Below, in pieces: positions 1 through 5,173 of a DNA stretch of 5,212 nt (the first letter of the stretch is position 1; the number at the start of each line of letters is the position of its first letter). The stretch is from Pseudorhodobacter antarcticus. GTDB lineage: Bacteria > Pseudomonadota > Alphaproteobacteria > Rhodobacterales > Rhodobacteraceae. Location of the stretch: assembly GCA_945861995.1 (NCBI GenBank), contig CAMAWZ010000186.1, positions 1 to 5,212 of the forward strand, written 5' to 3'. The position numbers and the translations under genes are program-made. Below the pieces are notes generated by a model. The model did not search any database and was not told where the DNA came from. It worked only from the letters and a program-made list of their open reading frames with translations.

Positions 1-675
1 GCGGGCGTGGCCCCTGCCCCGTTTGAGGCGTGGATAGACGATTGGCGTATGGCAGGGCCTGATCTGAATTCTGTGCGCCTTGCGGCATCTGGCCCAGATT
101 TCGCATATAATATGGCACTACAGGCCCAAGGCCCGTTGGTGCTGCATGGGCAAAACGGCTATTCGGTAAAATCGGCTAAGGGGCAGGCAAGCCATTACTA
201 TTCGCAGCCGTTTTATGACATTACGGGCACATTGCGCCTGCCTTCGGGCGATGTTGCTGTGGTGGGCACGGCATGGCTTGACCGCGAATGGTCATCCCAG
301 CCCCTTGCGCCCGATCAAACGGGCTGGGATTGGTTTTCGCTGTCTTTCGACAGTGGCGCAAAGCTGATGGGATTTGTGCTGCGCGGCGGGCGTGATTACA
401 CATCGGCCACATGGATTGCGCCAGATGGTCAAACAACGCCTCTGCCCAACGGCGCATTTACGGCCCAATCCATGGAAACGCACCGCGTGGCGGGGCGCGA
501 TATTCCGACAAAATGGCGCGTCCAACTGCCCAGCAAAGGGGTGGACGTCACTGTATCGGCGCTGAACAAAAACGCTTGGATGGCCACATCGGTGCCCTAT
601 TGGGAGGGGCCTATAACCGTGCAAGGCAGTCATCAGGGCGTGGGATACCTAGAGATGACGGGCTATGGTAACTGA
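1..675 (+). CDS. AttH/CrtC-type lipocalin-like protein, 3' part only
   Basis: The reading frame is open from the first base of the window and ends at TGA 673-675, giving 224 residues of a protein whose N-terminus lies upstream. The GTG at 7 is only an internal codon. It resembles the lipocalin-like AttH / carotenoid 1,2-hydratase (CrtC) superfamily, whose members are usually about 350 residues, so perhaps the first third is missing. Supporting motifs are HYYSQP (193-210), AWLDREW (271-291) and GWDWF (322-336), followed by a beta-rich stretch with MGFVLRGG and a C-terminal YWEGPITVQG segment. In many proteobacteria this family sits downstream of an ABC transporter (attEFG-type) for lipophilic or lipoprotein cargo and is thought to be exported; that context and any signal peptide lie outside the window. 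The molecular function is unknown, and hydratase activity should not be assumed. It converges on the DUF2805 gene with a 37-base gap. Confidence 0.85.
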   Translation, partial: AGVAPAPFEAWIDDWRMAGPDLNSVRLAASGPDFAYNMALQAQGPLVLHGQNGYSVKSAKGQASHYYSQPFYDITGTLRLPSGDVAVVGTAWLDREWSSQPLAPDQTGWDWFSLSFDSGAKLMGFVLRGGRDYTSATWIAPDGQTTPLPNGAFTAQSMETHRVAGRDIPTKWRVQLPSKGVDVTVSALNKNAWMATSVPYWEGPITVQGSHQGVGYLEMTGYGN

Positions 676-682
676 TGGATTG

Positions 683-694
683 CTGCGCGCGCAG
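683..694. repeat. 12-bp perfect GC palindrome between convergent genes
   Basis: CTGCGCGCGCAG is its own reverse complement and lies in the 37-base gap between the convergent lipocalin-like and DUF2805 stop codons. As a hairpin it would have only a 4-bp stem with a GCGC loop. No T-run follows on either strand, so it is a poor intrinsic terminator. It may be chance in GC-rich DNA. Confidence 0.3.
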
Positions 695-712
695 ATTTGT
701 GCGTGCTTTGGG

Positions 713-940
713 TTACTTGTAAACCTCGCGCCGATCAGAAAAGGCACGCACCCGCCTGCGCCACGCGCGGTAACTGCCGCGCGCAAGATTTGCGCGCATC
801 AGTGCTTTGACCTGATCTGGGGCAAGCCCATACAGCGCGCGAATTTGCGCAAAGCTGGTGTGATCGCTCAGCGCCATTTCGATCACTTCGCTGACCTCTG
901 CGCTGCCCAGTTCTGCGCTACCCAATGGCGTAACTTTCAT
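713..940 (-). CDS. DUF2805 / TIGR03643 family small protein, last gene of the operon
   Basis: This encodes 75 residues. The core SEVIEMALSDHTSFAQI (residues 17-33), followed by LYGLAPDQVKALMRANL and the basic tail YRAWRRRVR (57-65), matches the DUF2805/TIGR03643 family, which typically reads EVIEMAWEDRTPF...FGL...V..LMR..L...S(F/Y)R.WR.RV. The helix-turn-helix-like layout with an Arg-rich end suggests nucleic-acid or protein binding, but no function is established. I chose the ATG at 940-938. Its ATGA overlaps the TGA (939-937) of the upstream methyltransferase, and GGAGG (950-946) sits 5 bases before it. The alternative TTG at 952 would place the Shine-Dalgarno inside the gene. The N-terminus contains a tandem LGSAE-LGSAE duplication (residues 6-15). 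From memory, this family often sits near cryptochrome/photolyase genes, which fits this operon. Confidence 0.85.
   Translation of the reverse strand: MKVTPLGSAELGSAEVSEVIEMALSDHTSFAQIRALYGLAPDQVKALMRANLARGSYRAWRRRVRAFSDRREVYK
779..797. repeat. Perfect 8-bp inverted repeat inside the DUF2805 gene
   Basis: GCGCGCAA and TTGCGCGC flank a 3-base GAT spacer. In the minus-strand message this is a strong GC-rich hairpin within the codons for residues 49-54 of the DUF2805 protein (RANLAR region). It has no U-tail, so it is not a standard terminator. It could affect 3'-end stability of the operon mRNA, or simply reflect GC-rich codon choice. Confidence 0.4.
896..925 (-). repeat. Imperfect 15-bp tandem duplication encoding LGSAE twice
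   Basis: Two adjacent 15-base units on the minus strand (925-911 and 910-896) match at 12 of 15 positions, and both encode Leu-Gly-Ser-Ala-Glu. They lengthen the N-terminal linker of the DUF2805 protein just before its conserved SEVIEMA core. Two of the three differences are synonymous third-base changes and the third is TTG versus CTG (both Leu). The duplication is therefore not brand new, and its protein sequence has been preserved. Confidence 0.6.
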
Positions 941-1743
941 CTTTGCCTCCAAATGCGCGGGATGGCATAGGGCACAGCCGCGCGATAGCGGTCAAAATCC
1001 GCGCCATAGCGGGCGGCAAAGCGGCGCTCTTTGGCGCGCGGGGCAATCAGGCAATAGGCCGTTAAGACCACCGCCAGTACCAATTGGTCTGGCGTCCAAA
1101 CAGGCACTGTCCACAAGGTCAGTGCAAAGGCCACGTAAATGGGTTGGCGGATGATGGCAAACAGGCCGCGCGTGGGCATTTCGGGGTAGACGGGGCGAAT
1201 GCGCGCCAGCATCGACAGCCATCCCAGCGCGCCCGATTGCACCTCGACGCCCGCATCAAAACTTGCCTTCATCAGAAGCAGCCAACTGGCCGTATAGGCC
1301 GTACATAGCGCCCAATAGGCTGCCCCCTCGGCCTGCCACCAGATGATGCCCGACGGCGTCCACAGCGCAAACAGCGCAAGCAATTGCGCAGAGGCGATGA
1401 TGGCATAGGTGGTGCTGATCACCGTGTGACCATGCGGTGCGGGATAAATCCATGCCAAAACAGTCTGCCCTTTGCGCGACAACAGCAGCGAATGGGCCAG
1501 CGGAAATTGCACAATCAGGGCTGCATTCGCCATCACAGGCCAAGAGGCGCGGCCAAGGCTGTGCTGCATACCAAAAAACATTGCCGCGATCATGGCCCCT
1601 ACAGCCAGCGCAAAGATGAGGTGGCAGACAGCGCCCAAGACCAGCGCGCTTGCAATGCGCCCAAACCCGCGCGGCGCATTTAGGGCTGCCCGCAAAAGCG
1701 TGAAAAGACGGGCAATGTGCGGATCCTTGGTCATGTTAATCAT
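937..1743 (-). CDS. NnrU/MddA-like integral membrane methyltransferase (ICMT superfamily)
   Basis: This encodes 268 residues with about five to six membrane segments (roughly 30-58, 69-88, 107-128, 142-160 and 201-235). The C-terminus carries the isoprenylcysteine-methyltransferase-type signature: GLFAIIRQPIYVAF (193-206; R199, P201 and Y203 correspond to the usual RHPxY) and later KERRFAARYGADFDRYRAAVP (238-258), where families usually show EE...yG..Y..Y...vP. The upstream FGMQHS and FPLAHS...STTYAIIASAQL stretches resemble NnrU proteins and MddA, the methanethiol S-methyltransferase that makes dimethyl sulfide. An S-adenosylmethionine-dependent membrane methyltransferase is likely; the substrate is unknown. 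The normal His of RHP is Gln200 and the first Glu of the EE pair is Lys238. The ATG at 1743 is preferred because its ATGA overlaps the stop of the oxidoreductase gene. ATG 1734 is an in-frame alternative, and neither has a good Shine-Dalgarno. The open frame upstream of 1743 is a shadow of the oxidoreductase gene. Confidence 0.8.
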   Translation of the reverse strand: MINMTKDPHIARLFTLLRAALNAPRGFGRIASALVLGAVCHLIFALAVGAMIAAMFFGMQHSLGRASWPVMANAALIVQFPLAHSLLLSRKGQTVLAWIYPAPHGHTVISTTYAIIASAQLLALFALWTPSGIIWWQAEGAAYWALCTAYTASWLLLMKASFDAGVEVQSGALGWLSMLARIRPVYPEMPTRGLFAIIRQPIYVAFALTLWTVPVWTPDQLVLAVVLTAYCLIAPRAKERRFAARYGADFDRYRAAVPYAIPRIWRQR

Positions 1744-2729
1744 CCACGCGCCAAAATGTCGGCCGCAATCGCCGCGACGCTGTCCCATGCCGCCTCGATC
1801 CTTGGGCCAAGGCACCAATCGCCGCCAATATAAAGCCCGGCGCTGGGGTGCAAAAAGGGTTCGCCCAGCGGAACATCCGCGCGGGCATAGCGCCAACGAT
1901 GCGCCGCCGAAAAAACAATATCGCCCGCAGTCAAACCAAGGCGCGCGCATAAAAGGGGCAGCATCAGGGCGCATATCTGATCGCTGGATTTTTCTAAATG
2001 CTGCAGGCTGAAGGAAAGATTGCTTTGGGCGACCCATGTGGTCAGGCCATCACTTACGCGGCTAGATTTGCTGTTATCCTGGGCAATCCAAGCCAAATCC
2101 TGCGCGTTATCTCGCGCGGCAGTAAAGGGTGCGGGCGCGCGGGCCGCCGCGATCAGCGTCAGGCAAGGCTGCATCGGCAACGACGCGCCAGTGCGCGCCG
2201 CATCATGATCTGGCCCCAGCAGCGCAGCGAGTTGCGGCGCGGGCACGGTTAGAATAACGCGCTTGGCTTGAACAACGGATCCATCCGCAAAGGTAATGCA
2301 CCACCGCGCGCCGTCTTGCCGCACCGATGTGGCAGCGGCGTTTTGCACAATCTGCAATCCAGCGGCTTGTGCAATGCCGCGTGCAAGCGACGACATGGCA
2401 GGTGCGCCGATGATCTGGCTGCGCCCGCCCCCCGTATCGCCCCCCGTATTCCACTCTACCGCCAAGCCCGCCGTTTGCAGCGCGCCAAGAACAGCAGCAA
2501 ATCCCGCCCCTTTGGCTGTGGCAAACTGCGCTCCGTGATCGAATTGCAACTGGGTGCCATCTGGCAGCATAACGCGGCGGGTGGCCACGCGTCCGCCGAT
2601 GCCGCGCCCCTTGTCAAATATCACGGGGGTTTGACCCGCCTGCACCAGCGCCGATGCCGCCGACAGGCCCGCCATACCAGCCCCTATAATGACAATCGGC
2701 ACAGGCCGCGAAAAACCAAACCCAATCAT
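1740..2729 (-). CDS. Renalase-like NAD(P)/FAD-dependent oxidoreductase (COG3380 type)
   Basis: This encodes 329 residues, near the usual 310-340 for bacterial renalase-like flavoproteins. The N-terminal Rossmann motif IVIIGAGMAGLSAA (residues 12-25, GxGxxG at 16-21) binds the FAD ADP moiety. FDKGRGIGGRVATRR (38-52) and FDHGAQFAT (63-71) are the family hallmarks after the second strand. The C-terminal GLYIGGDWCLGPRIEAAWDS (298-317) is the second FAD contact typical of amine-oxidase/renalase folds. No signal peptide or membrane segment is visible, so it is probably cytoplasmic. Characterised bacterial renalases oxidise off-form isomers of NAD(P)H; whether this one does is inference. The ATG at 2729-2727 was chosen because its ATGA overlaps the TGA (2728-2726) of the photolyase-like gene and the Rossmann motif then starts at the usual distance from the N-terminus. 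There is no Shine-Dalgarno before it, which suggests expression by translational coupling. Confidence 0.88.
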   Translation of the reverse strand: MIGFGFSRPVPIVIIGAGMAGLSAASALVQAGQTPVIFDKGRGIGGRVATRRVMLPDGTQLQFDHGAQFATAKGAGFAAVLGALQTAGLAVEWNTGGDTGGGRSQIIGAPAMSSLARGIAQAAGLQIVQNAAATSVRQDGARWCITFADGSVVQAKRVILTVPAPQLAALLGPDHDAARTGASLPMQPCLTLIAAARAPAPFTAARDNAQDLAWIAQDNSKSSRVSDGLTTWVAQSNLSFSLQHLEKSSDQICALMLPLLCARLGLTAGDIVFSAAHRWRYARADVPLGEPFLHPSAGLYIGGDWCLGPRIEAAWDSVAAIAADILARG

Positions 2730-3976
2730 TCGGGCGCCCAATCTGGCACTGTTTTTGCCAAAATGTTGGGAATGTTCTGGCGCACTTTGAAAAAACCCGC
2801 CGTGGCAAGGGGCCAAACAGCGGCGTCATAATCGCGCCGCCATTCGCACAGGGCAATACCGCGCAAAGCCAGTGCTGGCGCGGCCTGTACCATGAAATCG
2901 TGCAGCGGCCCTTGGGTGATATATGGCGTTATAATCTGCCGCGCACCGGCCTTTGCCGCCCACTGCGCCAGCGCGCCCGGATCGCCTGCGGTCATGGTAT
3001 CCACGCTAAACCCCGCCCGCGCGGCGGTATCGGCCAAACTGCCCGCCTCGAATGCGGTGACGTGATCGGCGATCACAAGGGGCGAGCGCAGATGCGACGC
3101 CGCCAAAGTTGCGGTCGCAACGATGTCATAGGATTGCAGATTAAAATCCTGCAAACAGCCATCTTCGGCCGTGATCAGCAGCGCGCTTGGCACGCCCAAG
3201 GCAGGTGCGGTTGGGCTGCGCAGTGGCAGGACAGGGGGAAGACCGTCAGGCTCGGTATGCTCTAGCCCCGCAGTTACTTCGGCCAAATCCGACGCGCGCG
3301 GTGTGAAACGCCCGCCCGTGAAGGTGGCAATGTTATCTGCGCGGGCGGGGTAGGGTTTGCCGCGCGTGTGCAGACCCGCAGCCCAGCGCCAGCCCAGCAT
3401 ATTGCTTGCCGCATCCCCATCCAGCAAATGGCGGTAAAAGAAATCTGCCCCAAGCCGCCACGGAAGGCCCAGCGTAAAAATCCAGATAGAGGCGAACCAC
3501 ATCCGCGCGTGATTGTGCAAATACCCTGTTTCAACCAATTCCTGCGCCCACGCGTCAAAACACGCAATCCCCGTCTGCCCATCACTGGCCCGCGCCAGAT
3601 CGCGGCGCAAACGGCGGTCTAGATCGGCTGCGGCAAGATCGTCGTTCAGGCCCTGCACATAGCTGTGCCAAACCTGCGGGCGGCGTTCCAGCCAGCCTTT
3701 GAAATAGCCGCGCCAAATCACCTCGTCGATGAACTTTTCCGCCCCCTCGGCCCCATGCGCGCGCAAAGCAGCAGACAGCACTTCAGGTTCGGTGATCAAG
3801 CGATGGCGAATATAGGGCGACAGTTGCGAGACGGCTTTATGCTTGCCCGCGCCATGATCATAATTGCGCCCATTGGCATAACGCCGCCCCATAGCAGGCA
3901 CAAAATCTGCCATCATCGCAAGACCAGCAGCGCGCATCGGAGTAAAGTTTTGCGGGGAAAGATTTAGGTTTTTCAT
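2726..3976 (-). CDS. Photolyase/cryptochrome-like FAD protein with reversed domain order
   Basis: This encodes 416 residues and is the first gene of the operon. Residues about 12-230 match the helical FAD-binding domain of photolyases: YANGRNYDHG (33-42), VSQLSPYIRHRL (49-60), KFIDEVIWRGYFKGWL (81-96), GQTGIACFDA (133-142), TGYLHNHARM (150-159), PWRLGADFF (172-180), LLDGDAASNMLGWRW (184-198). There is no N-terminal antenna domain. Instead, residues about 262-408 form an alpha/beta region ending in WPLATAGFFKVRQNIPNIL (388-406), which resembles the end of the normal N-terminal photolyase domain. The FAD-contact Asp pair (D186, D188) and Asn192 and both Trp of GWRW (196, 198) are kept. The W before GxTG, the W of TGWMHN and the NNGG motif are changed. 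FAD binding is likely; DNA repair, and on which lesion, is uncertain. The start at 3976 has only a CGGA directly before ATG. M14 at 3937 is possible but would cut a conserved-looking lead segment. Confidence 0.82.
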   Translation of the reverse strand: MKNLNLSPQNFTPMRAAGLAMMADFVPAMGRRYANGRNYDHGAGKHKAVSQLSPYIRHRLITEPEVLSAALRAHGAEGAEKFIDEVIWRGYFKGWLERRPQVWHSYVQGLNDDLAAADLDRRLRRDLARASDGQTGIACFDAWAQELVETGYLHNHARMWFASIWIFTLGLPWRLGADFFYRHLLDGDAASNMLGWRWAAGLHTRGKPYPARADNIATFTGGRFTPRASDLAEVTAGLEHTEPDGLPPVLPLRSPTAPALGVPSALLITAEDGCLQDFNLQSYDIVATATLAASHLRSPLVIADHVTAFEAGSLADTAARAGFSVDTMTAGDPGALAQWAAKAGARQIITPYITQGPLHDFMVQAAPALALRGIALCEWRRDYDAAVWPLATAGFFKVRQNIPNILAKTVPDWAPE

Positions 3977-4152
3977 TCCGAAAAACTGATGCAGTGACGG
4001 CAGAAATCAAGTTAAAAGCTGTGGGTTTCTGCTAGAAAGCGGCACGCTGACGGATAGGCGAAATGGTGGATCGCAGCGAAGATGATTTTCTTTCGCGCCT
4101 AAATGGTGCGCCGACTTCGGCATTGATCAAAAAACTTGCCATGCCAAACCTG
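3977..4152. other. Upstream region of the photolyase-like operon, no recognised gene
   Basis: This stretch separates the operon start from the transposase remnant and should hold the operon promoter. I found no convincing one. On the minus strand TTGATT (4010-4005) has no acceptable -10 at 16-18 bases, and CGATCC (4073-4068) resembles the -35 of RpoE/ChrR-type promoters but lacks a TAAG-type -10. An untested 52-codon plus-strand frame (4063-4221) crosses the region without a clear ribosome binding site or recognisable product. Confidence 0.5.
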
Positions 4153-4458
4153 TCACCACCAATTTCGGCGAAAAGTTTCTATGCGGGATTTGCGGATTTT
4201 GCGGGGGCGGTAAAGGCCTGATACAGGCGGGTTTGGGCCGCAGTAACTTTTGTCCACCTCGATAACGCCATAAAAAGGGAAACGCGCTTGCGTTAAATCT
4301 GCCTTGCTGAGGCGCAAAAGTCGGAACACTGCCACCGCCGTTTTGTGCTGAACCCCAACGCGGCCTGCGGCAGGATCAAGCGCAAGAACGCGCAGTGCGT
4401 AGCGGAACTTACGCGCCGAAATTTTTGCTCAACATAGAATGCGGCTTTTCAGTTCCAT
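4153..4458 (-). pseudogene. IS1595/IS1016-type transposase, decayed N-terminal remnant
   Basis: Read on the minus strand from ATG 4458-4456, the frame begins MELKSRILC, hits an in-frame TGA (4431-4429), then continues AKISARKFRYALRVLALD, AAGRVGVQHKTAVAVFRLLRL and FPFYGVIEVDKSYCGP before ending at TGA 4155-4153. This follows the layout of IS1595-family (IS1016-like) transposases. They start with a KSR...F...AA...GV...TA..(F/Y)..(L/I)R helix-turn-helix region and then show the first catalytic Asp in a G.(I/V)EVDESYFGG motif. Here that motif is degraded (E to K, F to C, GG to GP) and the KGKRGRGA...VFGLLKR segment and the rest of the DDE domain (normally about 200 more residues) are absent. The remnant therefore cannot be active. 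I saw no terminal inverted repeats or target duplication. Family assignment rests on motif memory, not a search. Confidence 0.65.
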
Positions 4459-4545
4459 TTCGGCACCTTCGCATAGTTTGGCAGATGCCGTGCTGGATCA
4501 GACCCTGTTTAAAACATCTCTAGGGGGTAAGAAGCCCAGTGATGA

Positions 4546-4564
4546 GGGGGCTGAAAAAGCCCCC
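4546..4564 (-). terminator. Hairpin after gapR, probable terminator
   Basis: GGGGGCT (4546-4552) and AGCCCCC (4558-4564) form a perfect 7-bp GC-rich stem around a 5-base loop, 11 bases beyond the gapR stop. In the gapR transcript the loop is UUUUC and the stem is followed by UCAUC, which is not a real U-tract. The plus strand has a short TTT after the stem. It fits an intrinsic or bidirectional terminator by position, but the tail is weak in both directions. Confidence 0.5.
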
Positions 4565-4575
4565 TTTGCCAAAAG

Positions 4576-4830
4576 CTAGGCCATGCCCAAGGCGGATTTA
4601 TACATGTCCATAATCGCTTCTTCTTCCGCAATCTCGTCGGGTTTGCGTTTGCGCAGCGCGATGACTTTGCGCATGACTTTGGTGTCATATCCGCGCCCTT
4701 TTGCTTCGGCCATCACCTCTTTTTGCTGCTCGGCCAGATCACGCTTTTCCGCGTCAAGCTGTTCGATGCGTTCGATGAACTGGCGCAATTCGTCGGCGGC
4801 GACATTGTAGCTATCGGGCGAGGTGTTCAT
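4576..4830 (-). CDS. gapR: GapR, nucleoid-associated protein (DUF2312/UPF0335)
   Basis: This encodes 84 residues, the normal size of alphaproteobacterial GapR. The sequence is typical throughout: NVAADELRQFIERIEQLDAE (residues 9-28, a coiled-coil-forming helix), then EQQKEVMAEAKGRGYDTKVM (34-53) and RKVIALRKRKPDEIAEEEA (54-72). The Lys/Arg-rich middle (K37, K44, R46, K51, R54, K55 and 60-63) corresponds to the DNA-contacting surface. In Caulobacter, GapR forms dimers and tetramers that clamp overtwisted, AT-rich DNA ahead of polymerases and stimulate gyrase and topoisomerase IV. The same role is expected here in the cytoplasm. The start at ATG 4830-4828 is supported by GGAG (4840-4837) six bases upstream and by the conserved N-terminus. 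It appears to be a single-gene unit, divergent from the small membrane protein gene and followed by a hairpin. Confidence 0.95.
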   Translation of the reverse strand: MNTSPDSYNVAADELRQFIERIEQLDAEKRDLAEQQKEVMAEAKGRGYDTKVMRKVIALRKRKPDEIAEEEAIMDMYKSALGMA

Positions 4831-4859
4831 CGGGCGCTCCTGTGATATGTGCAGGGCGA

Positions 4860-4888
4860 TACCTATGCTGGCGGGCTGGCGGGATCAA
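4860..4888 (-). promoter_or_regulatory. Weak candidate promoter for gapR
   Basis: On the minus strand TTGATC (4888-4883) lies 17 bases before TAGGTA (4865-4860), about 30 bases upstream of the gapR start codon. The -35 matches the TTGA of the consensus but the -10 match is poor. Position is the main support; other promoter placements in the 127-base divergent gap are possible. Confidence 0.22.
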
Positions 4889-4957
4889 GGGCGGCTGTGC
4901 TTGATGCGGTGGGTTTTGCAGGGTAGGGGACGGCGGCGGCGGCACAGGAGGGGCGCG

Positions 4958-5173
4958 ATGGAATATCTGATTTGGGGCGGGGCAGGGGTGACGTTGGTCG
5001 GGCTGGTTGGGCTGATTTACTCGGCTGTACTGGTGATGCGCGCGCGCCGTGCGGGTCTGGATGATGCCGCCCTGCGCGCAGCGATGCAGCGCGCTTTGGT
5101 GTGGAATGTGGGCGCGCTGGCCCTGTCGGGCCTTGGGCTGATGATGGTGGTTGTGGGCGTTATTCTGGCCTGA
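4958..5173 (+). CDS. Small two-segment membrane protein, function unknown
   Basis: This encodes 71 residues that I cannot assign to a characterised family. Two hydrophobic segments are clear: LIWGGAGVTLVGLVGLIYSA (residues 4-23, running on to about 27) and about 47-70 (ALVWNVGALALSGLGLMMVV and following). They are joined by an Arg-rich 19-residue loop (RARRAGLDDAALRAAMQR, 28-45). By the positive-inside rule the loop should be cytoplasmic and both ends periplasmic, giving a helical hairpin in the inner membrane. ATG 4958 was chosen over the longer open frame starting at GTG 4823: AGGAGG (4946-4951) lies six bases before it, and the upstream 45 codons are low-complexity Arg/Gly-rich sequence overlapping the start of gapR. 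Its gene diverges from gapR. I believe similar hypothetical proteins occur in other Rhodobacterales, but this was not checked. Confidence 0.8.
   Translation: MEYLIWGGAGVTLVGLVGLIYSAVLVMRARRAGLDDAALRAAMQRALVWNVGALALSGLGLMMVVVGVILA

Noticed and set aside
665..970. 101-codon plus-strand frame opposite the DUF2805 gene
   Set aside because: It is a shadow of DUF2805, which has a family match, a Shine-Dalgarno and operon coupling, whereas the plus-strand translation matches nothing I recognise.
1744..2037. N-terminal extension of the methyltransferase to 366 residues
   Set aside because: The extra 98 residues read the oxidoreductase gene out of frame, are Arg/Cys-rich and unlike the family, and the ATGA overlap at 1743 gives a normal-length protein.
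2730..2816. N-terminal 29-residue extension of the oxidoreductase
   Set aside because: It overlaps the end of the photolyase-like gene, and the family begins only a few residues before the Rossmann motif. ATG 2729 overlaps the upstream stop.
4045..4073. RpoE/ChrR-like promoter on the minus strand before the photolyase-like gene (CGATCC, 17 bases, TCAGCG)
   Set aside because: The -35 deviates from TGATCC at its first base and the -10 does not contain the TAAG-type core, so it is not supportable as a promoter.
4495..4500. Exact TGATCC on the minus strand, a possible RpoE -35
   Set aside because: No suitable -10 follows at the expected spacing, and it lies about 520 bases from the operon start, next to the transposase relic.
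4501..4505. GGGTC on the minus strand as the left end of the insertion sequence
   Set aside because: No matching inverted copy was found on the far side of the remnant and no target duplication could be seen.
4901..4929. Plus-strand promoter TTGATG, 17 bases, TAGGGG for the small membrane protein
   Set aside because: The -10 is too far from consensus in a G-rich stretch to support a call.
4823..4957. 45-residue extension of the small membrane protein
   Set aside because: It is low complexity (RGRRRRHRRG), overlaps the start of gapR, and a good AGGAGG is placed for ATG 4958.
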